Part shown: piece after piece, positions 36,390 to 44,980 of the stretch
Numbering within the stretch: the stretch's first letter is position 1
How the letters are laid out: each line of letters begins with the position of its first letter
DNA from: an uncultured Anaeroplasmataceae bacterium
GTDB lineage: Bacteria; Bacillota_I; Bacilli_A; Acholeplasmatales; Anaeroplasmataceae
Direction: 5' to 3'
DNA: 51,582 nt
NCBI GenBank assembly: GCA_910579215.1
Contig: CAJTTN010000010.1
Location: forward strand, 1-51,582
Position numbers and translations under genes: made by a program
The notes under the pieces: generated by a model
Told to the model about the DNA's origin: nothing
Databases searched by the model: none
Seen by the model: only the letters and a program-made list of their open reading frames with translations

Positions 36390-37847
36390 ATGAAAAAAAA
36401 GCTAACAAATATCGAAGTCATTCTAATTGTAGGTATCACTATTAAAGTTTTAGGATTAGTCTATAAGATTCTTTTAACTAGAATTCTGACCATAGAAGGC
36501 ATGCGAATCATGTCCTTTGTTTTTCCAACCTTAAGCTTAGTTTTATGCTTATCCTCCTTATCTATATCCACTGTAGTCAATCAAAATATAGCGGCGAAAT
36601 TAAATACCTCTCGTACTATACTAAAATCCGCCTTTCGGATTACCTTTATCTCCTCCTCTATTTTATCTATTTGCTTACTATTATCCTTTCCATTATATAA
36701 GGTAATTTATCAAAATAGCTTTATCTATTATCCTCTATTAATTTGTATTCCTCTAATCTATCTTTCTAATACCTCTGGATTATTCAAAGGATATTTAGAA
36801 GCCAATAATAATTTTAAAATTCCTTATTTTTCAAATCTTTATGAGCAAATTGCAAAATTCAGTATAACATTTTCTATGCTATTTATCTTTGCTAATCAAA
36901 GCTTAGAATTGAAAATCTTTATGTGCTTTTTTGCGCTTATGCTTTCTGAGGTTGTATCCTTTACGTATTTATTCTTTAAGGTTAAGAAAAAGCATCGCTT
37001 TTCCTACAAATCTATTGATACAAAGGGGTATGAGAAAAGCATTTTGAAGCAAGCCGTTCCCTTAACCCTAGATCAGCTTGCTGTAGCTATAACGGGATAT
37101 TTAGAGCCTTTAATTTTTTACTATGCTATGGGATTACATGGGTATACCATCTATCAAGCAACCCTCTATTATACTCTTATCAGCTCCTATGCCGTACCTT
37201 TACTACTTTTTGCTCAATTTGGTATTTTAAGTATTTCTAAATATACCTTCCCAAAAATCACAAAAAATCAAGGAAAAAAAGAACTCCATCAAATTCTTTC
37301 CAAAGCCTTTTTTATTGCTAGCATTATTGCAGCCTGTAATTTAGTAATATCCTTATTTTATGCAAAGGAAACTCTAACTTTAATGTATAAGGATGATAGT
37401 GCTTATCCAATTGTAGAAAAGATTGCAATCTTCTATATATTTTCTTACTTTAATCCTTTATTAATTTCTATTTTACAGGCCTATAAACAAGAAAAAAAGC
37501 TACTTCTATGCTCTGTAGCTTCCTATACCGTTACTCTATTTTTAGTATTTTTACTAACCTATTTTTATGGGCAAACTGGATTTTTAATAAGCATTATCAT
37601 AGGGAATATCCTTAAGTTCAGCTTATTATTATTTTTCGCCAATAAAAATGTACACTTTAAACCTAATATAAAAAATGTACTTCCTTTACTGCTTGTTATA
37701 CTTCTTTATATTGCTCTAAATTATTTCTTTAAAGGAATCCTTACCTTACTTATATCAACTCTAGGATGTGGCCTTCTAGCTCTGGGTCTGTTTTATTTTC
37801 TCTATAGTAATAATAAAAGGTATTCCTATGCAAAGATGCATAAATGA
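36390..37847 (+). CDS. MOP-superfamily flippase (SpoVB/MurJ-like)
   Basis: 485 residues with about 12-14 membrane helices and few charged loops. The KVLGLVYKILLTRIL start and the ISTVVNQNIA and LFKGYLEANNNF segments match the polysaccharide-flippase branch including SpoVB and lipid II flippases. It may flip lipid-linked wall precursors. It ends inside the opposing DUF421 gene: the two coding regions overlap by 98 bases tail to tail. Confidence 0.8.
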   Translation: MKKKLTNIEVILIVGITIKVLGLVYKILLTRILTIEGMRIMSFVFPTLSLVLCLSSLSISTVVNQNIAAKLNTSRTILKSAFRITFISSSILSICLLLSFPLYKVIYQNSFIYYPLLICIPLIYLSNTSGLFKGYLEANNNFKIPYFSNLYEQIAKFSITFSMLFIFANQSLELKIFMCFFALMLSEVVSFTYLFFKVKKKHRFSYKSIDTKGYEKSILKQAVPLTLDQLAVAITGYLEPLIFYYAMGLHGYTIYQATLYYTLISSYAVPLLLFAQFGILSISKYTFPKITKNQGKKELHQILSKAFFIASIIAACNLVISLFYAKETLTLMYKDDSAYPIVEKIAIFYIFSYFNPLLISILQAYKQEKKLLLCSVASYTVTLFLVFLLTYFYGQTGFLISIIIGNILKFSLLLFFANKNVHFKPNIKNVLPLLLVILLYIALNYFFKGILTLLISTLGCGLLALGLFYFLYSNNKRYSYAKMHK

Positions 37848-38421
37848 TTTTCTTAAAAGCAATGTTGTGTTTTTTCAAGCGTTCCTCAAACTGTTTTTGA
37901 TCCCAATTGAGTAATTTTAAGCTATCCTTGACAATTTGACCACTCATAATGACAGGAAGCTTAATTTCATTAAAGCGTTCCTTACGGAATATGGATAAAG
38001 TTCCATTAGTCTCTAATATGGCTAGCTTAATTTCGTCTAAATCCATGATATGCTCAATACGCATCTGAGAAACTAAGTCATCTACTGTGTAATGCTCCTT
38101 TCTCATATTCTTTATTAACAGCTTTCCATCCATCACTACAGTTGTTGGAGAGCCGTCAATAATATTTCGAAATTTTGCTACCTTTATCAGTAAAAGGCTT
38201 AATATCTTTTGTAAAACAACTAAAATAAAAACACAAAAATATGAGGGGATTATAAATTCATCATTATCTATACCTAACGCTGCAATATCCGCTATAATAA
38301 GCAAAACGACTAAATCGAAAATAGATAATTCGCCAACCTCACGTTTACCTAAAATTCTAAGAACTAAAATCAAACAAAAAAAGACAGCAGCTATTTTCAA
38401 AAATAAAATTCCATAATTCAT
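37750..38421 (-). CDS. DUF421 (YetF-like) membrane protein
   Basis: 223 residues: three membrane helices at the N-terminus (about 3-22, 32-50, 54-76), then a soluble domain with GSPTTVVMDGKLLIKNMRKE, the hallmark of DUF421/YetF proteins. YetF-like proteins in spore formers affect germinant receptor function; the general biochemical role is unclear. The start was set at 38421, which has AGGTG six bases upstream; a GTG at 38430 overlaps that site. Confidence 0.85.
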   Translation of the reverse strand: MNYGILFLKIAAVFFCLILVLRILGKREVGELSIFDLVVLLIIADIAALGIDNDEFIIPSYFCVFILVVLQKILSLLLIKVAKFRNIIDGSPTTVVMDGKLLIKNMRKEHYTVDDLVSQMRIEHIMDLDEIKLAILETNGTLSIFRKERFNEIKLPVIMSGQIVKDSLKLLNWDQKQFEERLKKHNIAFKKIIYASLHRNTFYYYYRENKTDPELEGHILELI

Positions 38422-38490
38422 ACCAATCACCTACATATATTTTTAACATAATTTGGAAATTTTATTCATATACATTAAATGGTGAAGCAT

Positions 38491-38850
38491 ATGAAACAAA
38501 AAGTAAAAAGTGGTATTAAAATCTATGTATTTTTAATTCTTTATTTAACTATTGCAACAACAGTTTACACAATCTATATCAACAAAACACATCATGATTT
38601 CAGTTTGATTGGTAAGCTACTAATTGGAGGTTTAGCTTATCTAATGCTAGGCTTTACTTATGCAAATGCAGTTCATAAAAAAGGGCTATTTGTAGGTCTT
38701 TTTGCTGGTATTATTCATTTCTTTTTAATAGAATTAATATATTTTCTTTGTACTGGAATTTTCCAGTTTGAGGTATGGCCATTTTTAATCAATATTCTGC
38801 TAGCTACCATTGGTGGAATGCTAGGTGTAAATATAAAGAAGTTATTTTAA
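38491..38850 (+). CDS. TIGR04086-type small membrane protein
   Basis: About 119 residues with four membrane helices and short loops, matching the TIGR04086 family of Firmicutes membrane proteins of unknown function. GGTGA five bases before the ATG at 38491 decides the start; an ATG at 38479 lies upstream of that site. It is divergent from the DUF421 gene and precedes rarA. Confidence 0.65.
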   Translation: MKQKVKSGIKIYVFLILYLTIATTVYTIYINKTHHDFSLIGKLLIGGLAYLMLGFTYANAVHKKGLFVGLFAGIIHFFLIELIYFLCTGIFQFEVWPFLINILLATIGGMLGVNIKKLF

Positions 38851-38891
38851 AAATATTCGTTTTATGATACAATAGGCTTGGGTGATGAATT

Positions 38892-40106
38892 ATGAAACCA
38901 TTAGCTTATCGTATCCGTCCTAAGGTTTTTGAGGATATCGTTGGTCAAGATCATCTTGTAGGACCAACAGGTGTCATCCGAAAAATGATGGATGCTAATC
39001 AATTATGCTCTATGATCTTATATGGGCCAGCTGGCTGTGGAAAAACCTCCATAGCTGAAATTATTGCTAGTCACTATGCATTAAATTCCTATAGCTATAA
39101 TGCCTCCTGTGATACTAAGGCTAAGCTAAAGGAAATTGCAGAGGCAGCTAAGCTCTATCAAAATGTAATTTTAATTATCGATGAGATTCATAGAATGAAA
39201 AAGGATGTGCAAGATTTTTTACTTCCCTTTGTAGAATCTGGAGCACTAACCATTGTAGGACTAACAACAGAAAATCCTTATCGTGCAATAAATCCCGCCA
39301 TCCGCTCTCGTACTCACATTTATCGCTTAAACGAGATAACTAAGGATGATATTATTTTACTTTTAAAGAAAACTATAGAAAAAGAAAATATGCTTCCTAT
39401 AACGGAAGATATTTTAAATTATATAGCTATTGTTTCTTCCTGTGAAATACGCTCTAGCTTAAATATGCTAGAGATTATAAATATGCTAGAACAGGACGAA
39501 AGAGATTTAGAACACGTAAAGGCACTAGTCGGCAAAAAAAGCTTTGCGATAGATGGAGAAGGAGAAAGCTATTATGATATCGCCTCTGCAATGATAAAAT
39601 CTATTCGAGGCAGTGATCCTAATGCGGCTTTACATTACTTAGCTAGACTTTTACAATCAGAGGATATAGAATTTATAGCTAGAAGATTGATGATTCTGGC
39701 TTATGAAGATGTTGGTTTAGCAAACCCTGGTGTAGGACCAAGAGTATATGCTGCTTGCCATACAGCTCTAGAGGTTGGTTTACCTGAGGCTAGAATCCCC
39801 TTAAGCTACGCTGTACTTGATTTAGCCACTTCTCCTAAAAGTAATTCTAGCTATCTCGCAATTGATGCTGCCTTAGCTGATTTGGAACAAATGACCTCCA
39901 TGCAGATTCCACCCCATATTTTAAATAAGGAATTAAAAAGCGGAAAATTTAAGTATCAATATCCTCATGATTTTGAAGGAGGCTACGTGAAGCAGCAATA
40001 TCTACCTGAGGAATTAATGGAGAAAATATATTATGAGCCAAAGACTACTGGTTCTTATGAGCGTGGAATAAAAGAATATTTAAAGCAACTAAAAGAAAAA
40101 AGCTAA
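38892..40106 (+). CDS. rarA: Replication-associated recombination protein RarA (MgsA)
   Basis: 404-residue AAA+ ATPase: GQDHLVG start, Walker A GPAGCGKT (45-52), Walker B IIDEIHR (95-101), sensor 1 GLTTENP, and the C-terminal tetramerisation domain (LMILAYEDVGLANP). It acts at stalled replication forks. GGGTGA precedes the ATG. Its stop codon overlaps the stop of the opposing FtsK-like gene by four bases. Confidence 0.93.
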   Translation: MKPLAYRIRPKVFEDIVGQDHLVGPTGVIRKMMDANQLCSMILYGPAGCGKTSIAEIIASHYALNSYSYNASCDTKAKLKEIAEAAKLYQNVILIIDEIHRMKKDVQDFLLPFVESGALTIVGLTTENPYRAINPAIRSRTHIYRLNEITKDDIILLLKKTIEKENMLPITEDILNYIAIVSSCEIRSSLNMLEIINMLEQDERDLEHVKALVGKKSFAIDGEGESYYDIASAMIKSIRGSDPNAALHYLARLLQSEDIEFIARRLMILAYEDVGLANPGVGPRVYAACHTALEVGLPEARIPLSYAVLDLATSPKSNSSYLAIDAALADLEQMTSMQIPPHILNKELKSGKFKYQYPHDFEGGYVKQQYLPEELMEKIYYEPKTTGSYERGIKEYLKQLKEKS

Positions 40107-40117
40107 TTTCTTAGCTT
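40090..40117 (-). terminator. Terminator overlapping the ends of rarA and the FtsK-like gene
   Basis: AAGCTAA (40100-40106) / TTAGCTT (40111-40117) with a TTTC loop; on the reverse strand a TTTTTTCTTTT tract follows. It serves the FtsK-like gene and contains both stop codons. Confidence 0.55.
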
Positions 40118-41782
40118 ATCAAAATCTGAAATAGACACATAAGGCGTTTGTCCGTGATAAAGAGTTCCCTCTTTACGAATAAGAACATCGCCTTTTTTTT
40201 GTAATCTACAGGCCATATCTGTACCAAAAAGTTTAATAGAGGTAGAGACATCACTCATATAAAAGGCTATAATATCACTTTTATTTAATTCTAGCTTAGC
40301 TAATGCATTTTTGTTTCTAGCAGTCAAAATAATTGTAATCCCTACACGAGTAGAAAACCTGATAGCATACATGATTTTTTGGAAAAGTGTGGGTGAAATT
40401 GTTAATAAATCTACACATAAAAAATGAAATTGAGGATAAAGGGGTTCCATATCTAAATTTAGCTTTTTAATTTGCTGGTTCGCTTCCTTTATCGTTTCAC
40501 AATTAAAATATTTTAAGGCCTCACTTCTTCTTTCATATTCACTAAATGCCTCATCTAGAGCTATCTCTGCTGATCTTTCATTATTAATATACGTGAATTC
40601 TGACTGATTCATTTGCATAAATTCTTGTTCAAAATCATAAAAATAAAGGTCACTAAAGACAATATTCTTGATTAAAATACTCATAACCAAACTCCGAATT
40701 AAAGTCTTAATTCCACTTGCTGGATCGCCAATTAAAACCATAAGTCTTCCTTCCTCACCATCAAAGGATATACTTGTTCCATCAATGTCAACTGCCAAAG
40801 GAATTTTTTTGCTTGCTGCTTCATTTAATAATAAGGATTTCAAAGTCAAAAGCTTTCGAAACTGATTTGGATAATCTACAGCATATTCTGTTCCCTGCTT
40901 GATTAAAAAGCATTGTCTATTAAAAAAACCTAGTATTGCTTTGATATCCTCTTCATTTTTATGGGCAAATTTAAGAAAAATTCTTGAGCAGGAAAATGAG
41001 GTTTTATATTGATCTGCAACTGCATAAATTTTACGTTCTTTTAAAAAGTTTTTAAGATTTTGAAGCTTTTCTTTATTAAGCTCATTTTGTAATGTGAAAT
41101 TCACTTGTTCCTCTGTATCCTCTAAGCATTGTAATGTCATTTTTTTATTTTTTCGTGGCTTAGTAAAATTCGGATAATGCAAATTTTTAAAATATTTTTG
41201 CATAGTATCTGCGAATCTCCTAGGTATTTTTGTGATATGTCCCCCCTTAAAAATTTGCAATAAATGTAAATTAGCTAAATAGGCAATTCCAATACACATA
41301 AAGGCGATCCCTAAAAGAATACTCCCTATTTTACTAACTAAAATACAGCTAACTTGCAAGAATAAGGCGCCAAGGATTCCTCCTCCACAGCTATAACTAA
41401 TTTGATAGGATTTTAAATAATGCTTATAAAGCTCTAAGGTTTTAGATAAAATATTTGTATTTTTCATTCCTAAGGCATCATACAATCCCAAATGAGCAAA
41501 TAACAATAAGGCTATAAAAATGAAAATACACCCTATAAAGGAAATATGATGAAAATCAATTTTCTTCTTAAAAATCAAAAAAACCAAAGAATACACCAAT
41601 ATAAAAGTCAGCAACACTGTAGAATAATCTCCAATGATAAAGCTAAAAACTAAAGCTAGTGTTTTTCCAGCCAGGCCTACTCTTCCAATCAACAATATGC
41701 ATAATATGCATAGCCCAATATCAATAGCCACATATAAATAATCTTTTTTTTCTTTTATAATATGATTCTTAACCTTTGGCAT
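40103..41782 (-). CDS. FtsK/SpoIIIE-like protein with degenerate ATPase motifs
   Basis: About 559 residues. N-terminal membrane domain with four to five helices (to about residue 172), a linker, then an FtsK-type alpha/beta region. The stretch equivalent to the FtsK P-loop GATGSGKS reads GDPASGIKT (352-360), with an extra Ile between Gly and Lys, and the Walker B equivalent reads FLCVDLL (about 454-460) without the catalytic Glu. The C-terminal RARNKNALAKLELNK region follows FtsK order, but the gamma DNA-reading domain is absent. It is probably a non-translocating paralogue of an FtsK/SpoIIIE pump. The start at 41782 has GGAG nine bases upstream; in-frame ATGs at 41788 and 41797 are less well placed. 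Confidence 0.7.
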   Translation of the reverse strand: MPKVKNHIIKEKKDYLYVAIDIGLCILCILLIGRVGLAGKTLALVFSFIIGDYSTVLLTFILVYSLVFLIFKKKIDFHHISFIGCIFIFIALLLFAHLGLYDALGMKNTNILSKTLELYKHYLKSYQISYSCGGGILGALFLQVSCILVSKIGSILLGIAFMCIGIAYLANLHLLQIFKGGHITKIPRRFADTMQKYFKNLHYPNFTKPRKNKKMTLQCLEDTEEQVNFTLQNELNKEKLQNLKNFLKERKIYAVADQYKTSFSCSRIFLKFAHKNEEDIKAILGFFNRQCFLIKQGTEYAVDYPNQFRKLLTLKSLLLNEAASKKIPLAVDIDGTSISFDGEEGRLMVLIGDPASGIKTLIRSLVMSILIKNIVFSDLYFYDFEQEFMQMNQSEFTYINNERSAEIALDEAFSEYERRSEALKYFNCETIKEANQQIKKLNLDMEPLYPQFHFLCVDLLTISPTLFQKIMYAIRFSTRVGITIILTARNKNALAKLELNKSDIIAFYMSDVSTSIKLFGTDMACRLQKKGDVLIRKEGTLYHGQTPYVSISDFDKLRN

Positions 41783-41824
41783 ACCCATCCGCTCCATATG
41801 CGATACTATATCATGCTCATATTA

Positions 41825-41868
41825 AAAAAAATAGCAAAAAAAGAAAAAGTACAAAATATTTTTGTACT
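41825..41868 (-). terminator. Terminator of the RNase J-like gene
   Basis: AGTACAAAA (41848-41856) / TTTTGTACT (41860-41868), loop TAT, followed on the reverse strand by TTTTCTTTTTTT. Confidence 0.88.
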
Positions 41869-41901
41869 CCTTCCTTTATGCTTATTCTCTTATAATTGAT
41901 T

Positions 41902-43608
41902 CTAATTACTTTTATTTGTTGATTTTTTTGTGGCTTCCATATCCGTAGAAATCAATACAGGGATAATGATTGGATTTTGCTTAGTTTTCTTAGAAATAAA
42001 ATGCTGAAGCTCCTGCTTAAGTGTGTTTTTATACTCGCTCCAATTGATAAATTTATTCACCAAAAACTGAATAGAAACCTTTTTAAATATTTCAATAACA
42101 TCTGTATGTAAATCTCCCTCAGCATTCGTATAAACAAAGCCCTTAGTAATTATTTCAGGACCTGCAACCAGCGTCTTGGTTCTTGGATTAATATTGGCAC
42201 ACAGCATAAACAAGCCATCCTGAGCCAAAAGCTCGCGATCTCTCATTACCACATCTCCAACATCCTTAAAGGCCTTTCCATCTAGCATAATCTCTCCAAT
42301 AGGCACATCTCCTGTGATGCCCTTATATTCTCCCTTTTGAAAGGTAGCAATATCCCCATTATCTAATAGGATAACCTGTTCATCCGTATAACCAACACAA
42401 TTAGCAACAATTCTTAAAGCATACTGATGACGATATTCTCCAATGACAGGAAGAATATATTTTGGAGTCAATATATTAATCATCTGCTTAATTTCCTCAC
42501 GATTTGCAGAGGACTGAGGCAATAAGTTTGATTTAAACTCCTTTACATTTGTGGTCACGCGATAAATAACATCTAATGTTCTAGCGGCCATCTTTTCCGT
42601 TCCTAAATAAGGATTTGTCAATATCACTATAGTATCTGATGCCTCTAAATGAATTAATCTATCTATATTTTTAGCCATACGCTGTAGCATAAAATAAGGC
42701 TCATGTCGCTCACCAGTAACTAAAACCACAAGATTTTTATCATTATTCAAATTTTTTTCATCAATATATTTCAAATTAGCTAAGCACTCATTTGGACATT
42801 TCAAATAGCCCAATTGCATAGCCTGATTTACTAAGCGCTGTGTTTTTCTTCCTAATACCGCAATCTTTTTATTTTCAGAAATAGCGATATCTATAATTTG
42901 TTGAATTCTTAAAATATCAGATGAGAATAAAGTTATAATCACACGATTTTCACACTGAGATAAAATATTGCGAATTCTTAAATTAAATTCTAATATCGTT
43001 CCTCTATTTTGATCACTATCTGCACCCAAGCTCTCCGTCATCAATGCTAAAACGCCCTCCTTGGCAAAAATAGCCAATTCACGATACATATGAGCATAAT
43101 TGATTTTGGAGTTTTGATCAAAATTATAATTTCCTGTATAAATTACATATCCATCTTCTGTTTTAATGGCAATTCCTAAGCAATCTGGAATATTATGGGC
43201 AACATCAAAAAATCTAACTTCAATATCCTTAAAATGAAGAGCAGATTTAGAATGTACTACAATAAACTTATTTTTTTCTAAATCAAATTCTTCTTCCTTT
43301 AGGCGATCCTGTAGCACAGCCATTGTGAATTTAGAAGCATATACTGGAACCCTAAACTCCTTTAATATATTATATACCCCACCAATGTGATCGTCATGAG
43401 CATGGGTTAGAAAAATGCCAACAATTCTATCCTTATTTTCATTCAAAAACTTTATGTCATTAATAATCATATCAATTCCATATAGCTCTGCGGTAGGATA
43501 TTTCAAGCCTGCATCTAAAATAAAGAGCCTTTTATTTATTTCTACTACATATAAATTTTTTCCATCTTCTTGTAATCCGCCAAGCGAAAATATGTTTATT
43601 TCTGCCAT
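41902..43608 (-). CDS. RNase J-family protein with altered active site (RNase J2-like)
   Basis: 568 residues with the RNase J order: metallo-beta-lactamase domain, inserted beta-CASP domain (about 210-360) and C-terminal domain. The first metal motif is intact (HAHDDH, 69-74) and H138 is present. The bridging Asp of TGD is Asn160 (YTGNYNFD), the His of PVHGEYRH is Ile389 (PVIGEYRH), and the HVSGHA motif reads PQSSAN. The two-metal site is therefore incomplete and activity is probably low or absent. By analogy with B. subtilis RNase J2 it may act as a partner of an active RNase J1 encoded elsewhere (inference). A hairpin lies just before the start. Confidence 0.82.
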   Translation of the reverse strand: MAEINIFSLGGLQEDGKNLYVVEINKRLFILDAGLKYPTAELYGIDMIINDIKFLNENKDRIVGIFLTHAHDDHIGGVYNILKEFRVPVYASKFTMAVLQDRLKEEEFDLEKNKFIVVHSKSALHFKDIEVRFFDVAHNIPDCLGIAIKTEDGYVIYTGNYNFDQNSKINYAHMYRELAIFAKEGVLALMTESLGADSDQNRGTILEFNLRIRNILSQCENRVIITLFSSDILRIQQIIDIAISENKKIAVLGRKTQRLVNQAMQLGYLKCPNECLANLKYIDEKNLNNDKNLVVLVTGERHEPYFMLQRMAKNIDRLIHLEASDTIVILTNPYLGTEKMAARTLDVIYRVTTNVKEFKSNLLPQSSANREEIKQMINILTPKYILPVIGEYRHQYALRIVANCVGYTDEQVILLDNGDIATFQKGEYKGITGDVPIGEIMLDGKAFKDVGDVVMRDRELLAQDGLFMLCANINPRTKTLVAGPEIITKGFVYTNAEGDLHTDVIEIFKKVSIQFLVNKFINWSEYKNTLKQELQHFISKKTKQNPIIIPVLISTDMEATKKSTNKSN

Positions 43609-43619
43609 ACAAAACCCTA

Positions 43620-43640
43620 GAATAGCAAAAAAGGCTATTC
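43620..43640 (-). promoter_or_regulatory. Leader hairpin upstream of the RNase J-like gene
   Basis: GAATAGC (43620-43626) pairs with GCTATTC (43634-43640) around a CTTTTTT loop, ending 11 bases before the ATG at 43608 and next to the ribosome binding site. No T-tract follows, so it is not a normal terminator; it could control translation or mRNA decay. Confidence 0.35.
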
Positions 43641-43694
43641 TTCCTCCTAATCAGTTTAAAAATCGAATTTTTCGTTGTTACAATTATACTTTAT

Positions 43695-44432
43695 TTATAC
43701 ATTTTTTTCAATATATTTTTTTAAAATCTTTGCGGCCGAGGTGGGAGCAAATTTTGAAGGGATAGCTCCTACTATTTCATACTTTATCTTTAATTGTTCT
43801 ATCTTTTCAATATCAAAGCCATAGGGCGCAGAGGCTACATCTATAATTCGTTTATCTATAAGCCTACTATACTCCCAATCTAAATTCTTAGGAACCGTAT
43901 TTATTAGAATATCAGCTTCATTTATTTCATTTAGCTTATATCCTTTAAGCTTAATAAATTTCTCTTCTTCCTTATTCATAGGTAGAATTGTAAATTTTGT
44001 GCCATAGCTATCCAATAATTCTGCTAGGGTATAGCCAATATTTCCATAGCCAATGATGGAAATCTTTAAATCTGAAACAGCAACATCTCCTCTAGAAAGA
44101 TAATCTATTATTCCCATAGATGTCAGCTTCGCATTTGGAATAATAAAATCTAATTCCTGTAAAAGCTCTATCAATCTAATATTTTTATGTGAGCATACTT
44201 CCTTCAATCTGCTATTAGCATTCCCAACAAAAATTGTTTTTATATCATTTTCTTTTAAAATGTCTAATAAATTTAGCTTTGACTGCTTAATGTTGTAATA
44301 TTCATCGATGCCACCAAAAGGTAAAAGTAAGGTATCTATTCCTATGAAATCATATAATTCCCCCGAAAGTACAGAGGGTAGCATTTTTGCCAATGCCTCA
44401 TACCGAATATCTCCTTTTATAATTCCTAACAT
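43695..44432 (-). CDS. Dipicolinate synthase subunit A-like (DpaA) protein
   Basis: 245 residues: a small N-terminal domain, then a Rossmann domain beginning ISIIGYGNIG, with ADILINTVP, IIDVASAPYGFD and the C-terminal GAIPSKFAPTSAAKIL, the counterparts of the DpaA segments GLGRTG, INTIP, LDLAS-PGG and LPGIVAPKTAG. DpaA with DpaB makes dipicolinic acid for spores. It is about 50 residues shorter than SpoVFA and no dpaB lies next to it, so the role may have changed. Residual or actual sporulation ability cannot be judged from this window. Confidence 0.65.
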   Translation of the reverse strand: MLGIIKGDIRYEALAKMLPSVLSGELYDFIGIDTLLLPFGGIDEYYNIKQSKLNLLDILKENDIKTIFVGNANSRLKEVCSHKNIRLIELLQELDFIIPNAKLTSMGIIDYLSRGDVAVSDLKISIIGYGNIGYTLAELLDSYGTKFTILPMNKEEEKFIKLKGYKLNEINEADILINTVPKNLDWEYSRLIDKRIIDVASAPYGFDIEKIEQLKIKYEIVGAIPSKFAPTSAAKILKKYIEKNV

Positions 44433-44462
44433 TTCATCACCGTTTTATCATATGAAAGGCTA

Positions 44463-44490
44463 AAAGAAAAGGTGCCCAAAATAGCACCTT
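44463..44490 (-). terminator. Terminator of the CBM20 gene
   Basis: AAGGTGC (44469-44475) / GCACCTT (44484-44490); on the reverse strand a TTTTCTTTTA tract follows. Confidence 0.8.
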
Positions 44491-44502
44491 ACCTAAGTGG
44501 AT

Positions 44503-44808
44503 TTAGAAATTAAATACTTCTACTTCAACCTTGGTTCCCTTTGTTGCAACAAACGCATGATTGGCAACATCCTCACCCCAAGTGCCCTTTTCAACATAAT
44601 CCCAGGTCTTACCAGCTATAACCTTAAATTCAATGTTAGTATCTAAGGGTAATAGCTTAGACGCTTGATACTGACCACATTCTGTACAATAGGAAAGCTT
44701 GACTGCCTTAGCAGGATCCCATTCTCCTAAAGCTTTAATGCTACCTACAATATACACTTCATCCTTAATAGGTGCTTTTACTAAAAATTCAACTTTTGTA
44801 TTTGCCAT
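44503..44808 (-). CDS. Stand-alone CBM20-like starch-binding domain protein
   Basis: A 101-residue protein consisting of a single CBM20-type beta-sandwich (VYIVGSIKALGEWDP, then IEFKVIAGKTWDYVEKGTW), with no signal peptide. It is homologous to the C-terminal domain of the 13691-14533 protein, sharing EFKV, W, VEKG-W and NH positions. Possible roles are glycogen binding in the cytoplasm. The start at 44808 has AAAGGAAG eight bases upstream; upstream in-frame codons to 44850 lack such a site. It carries its own terminator and seems to be a monocistronic gene. Confidence 0.72.
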   Translation of the reverse strand: MANTKVEFLVKAPIKDEVYIVGSIKALGEWDPAKAVKLSYCTECGQYQASKLLPLDTNIEFKVIAGKTWDYVEKGTWGEDVANHAFVATKGTKVEVEVFNF

Positions 44809-44980
44809 ATAATTATCTTCCTTTCTCATCCCGATAATTGTATAGCACATCTTTAAGCTTTACAAGTATAAAACGTTTCCCATAAAAAAACTTGTCAAAT
44901 TAATACATATTATTCATTTTTTCAGTAAAAAATATAGCTGTAACCAATAGAAATGTGATATGATAAGTATGGTGATAAAA

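Noticed and set aside
41755..41782. Frameshift explaining the odd FtsK motifs
   Set aside because: The frame is open over the whole length and sequence similarity to FtsK continues on both sides of the altered P-loop, so a substitution/insertion in frame is more likely than an error.
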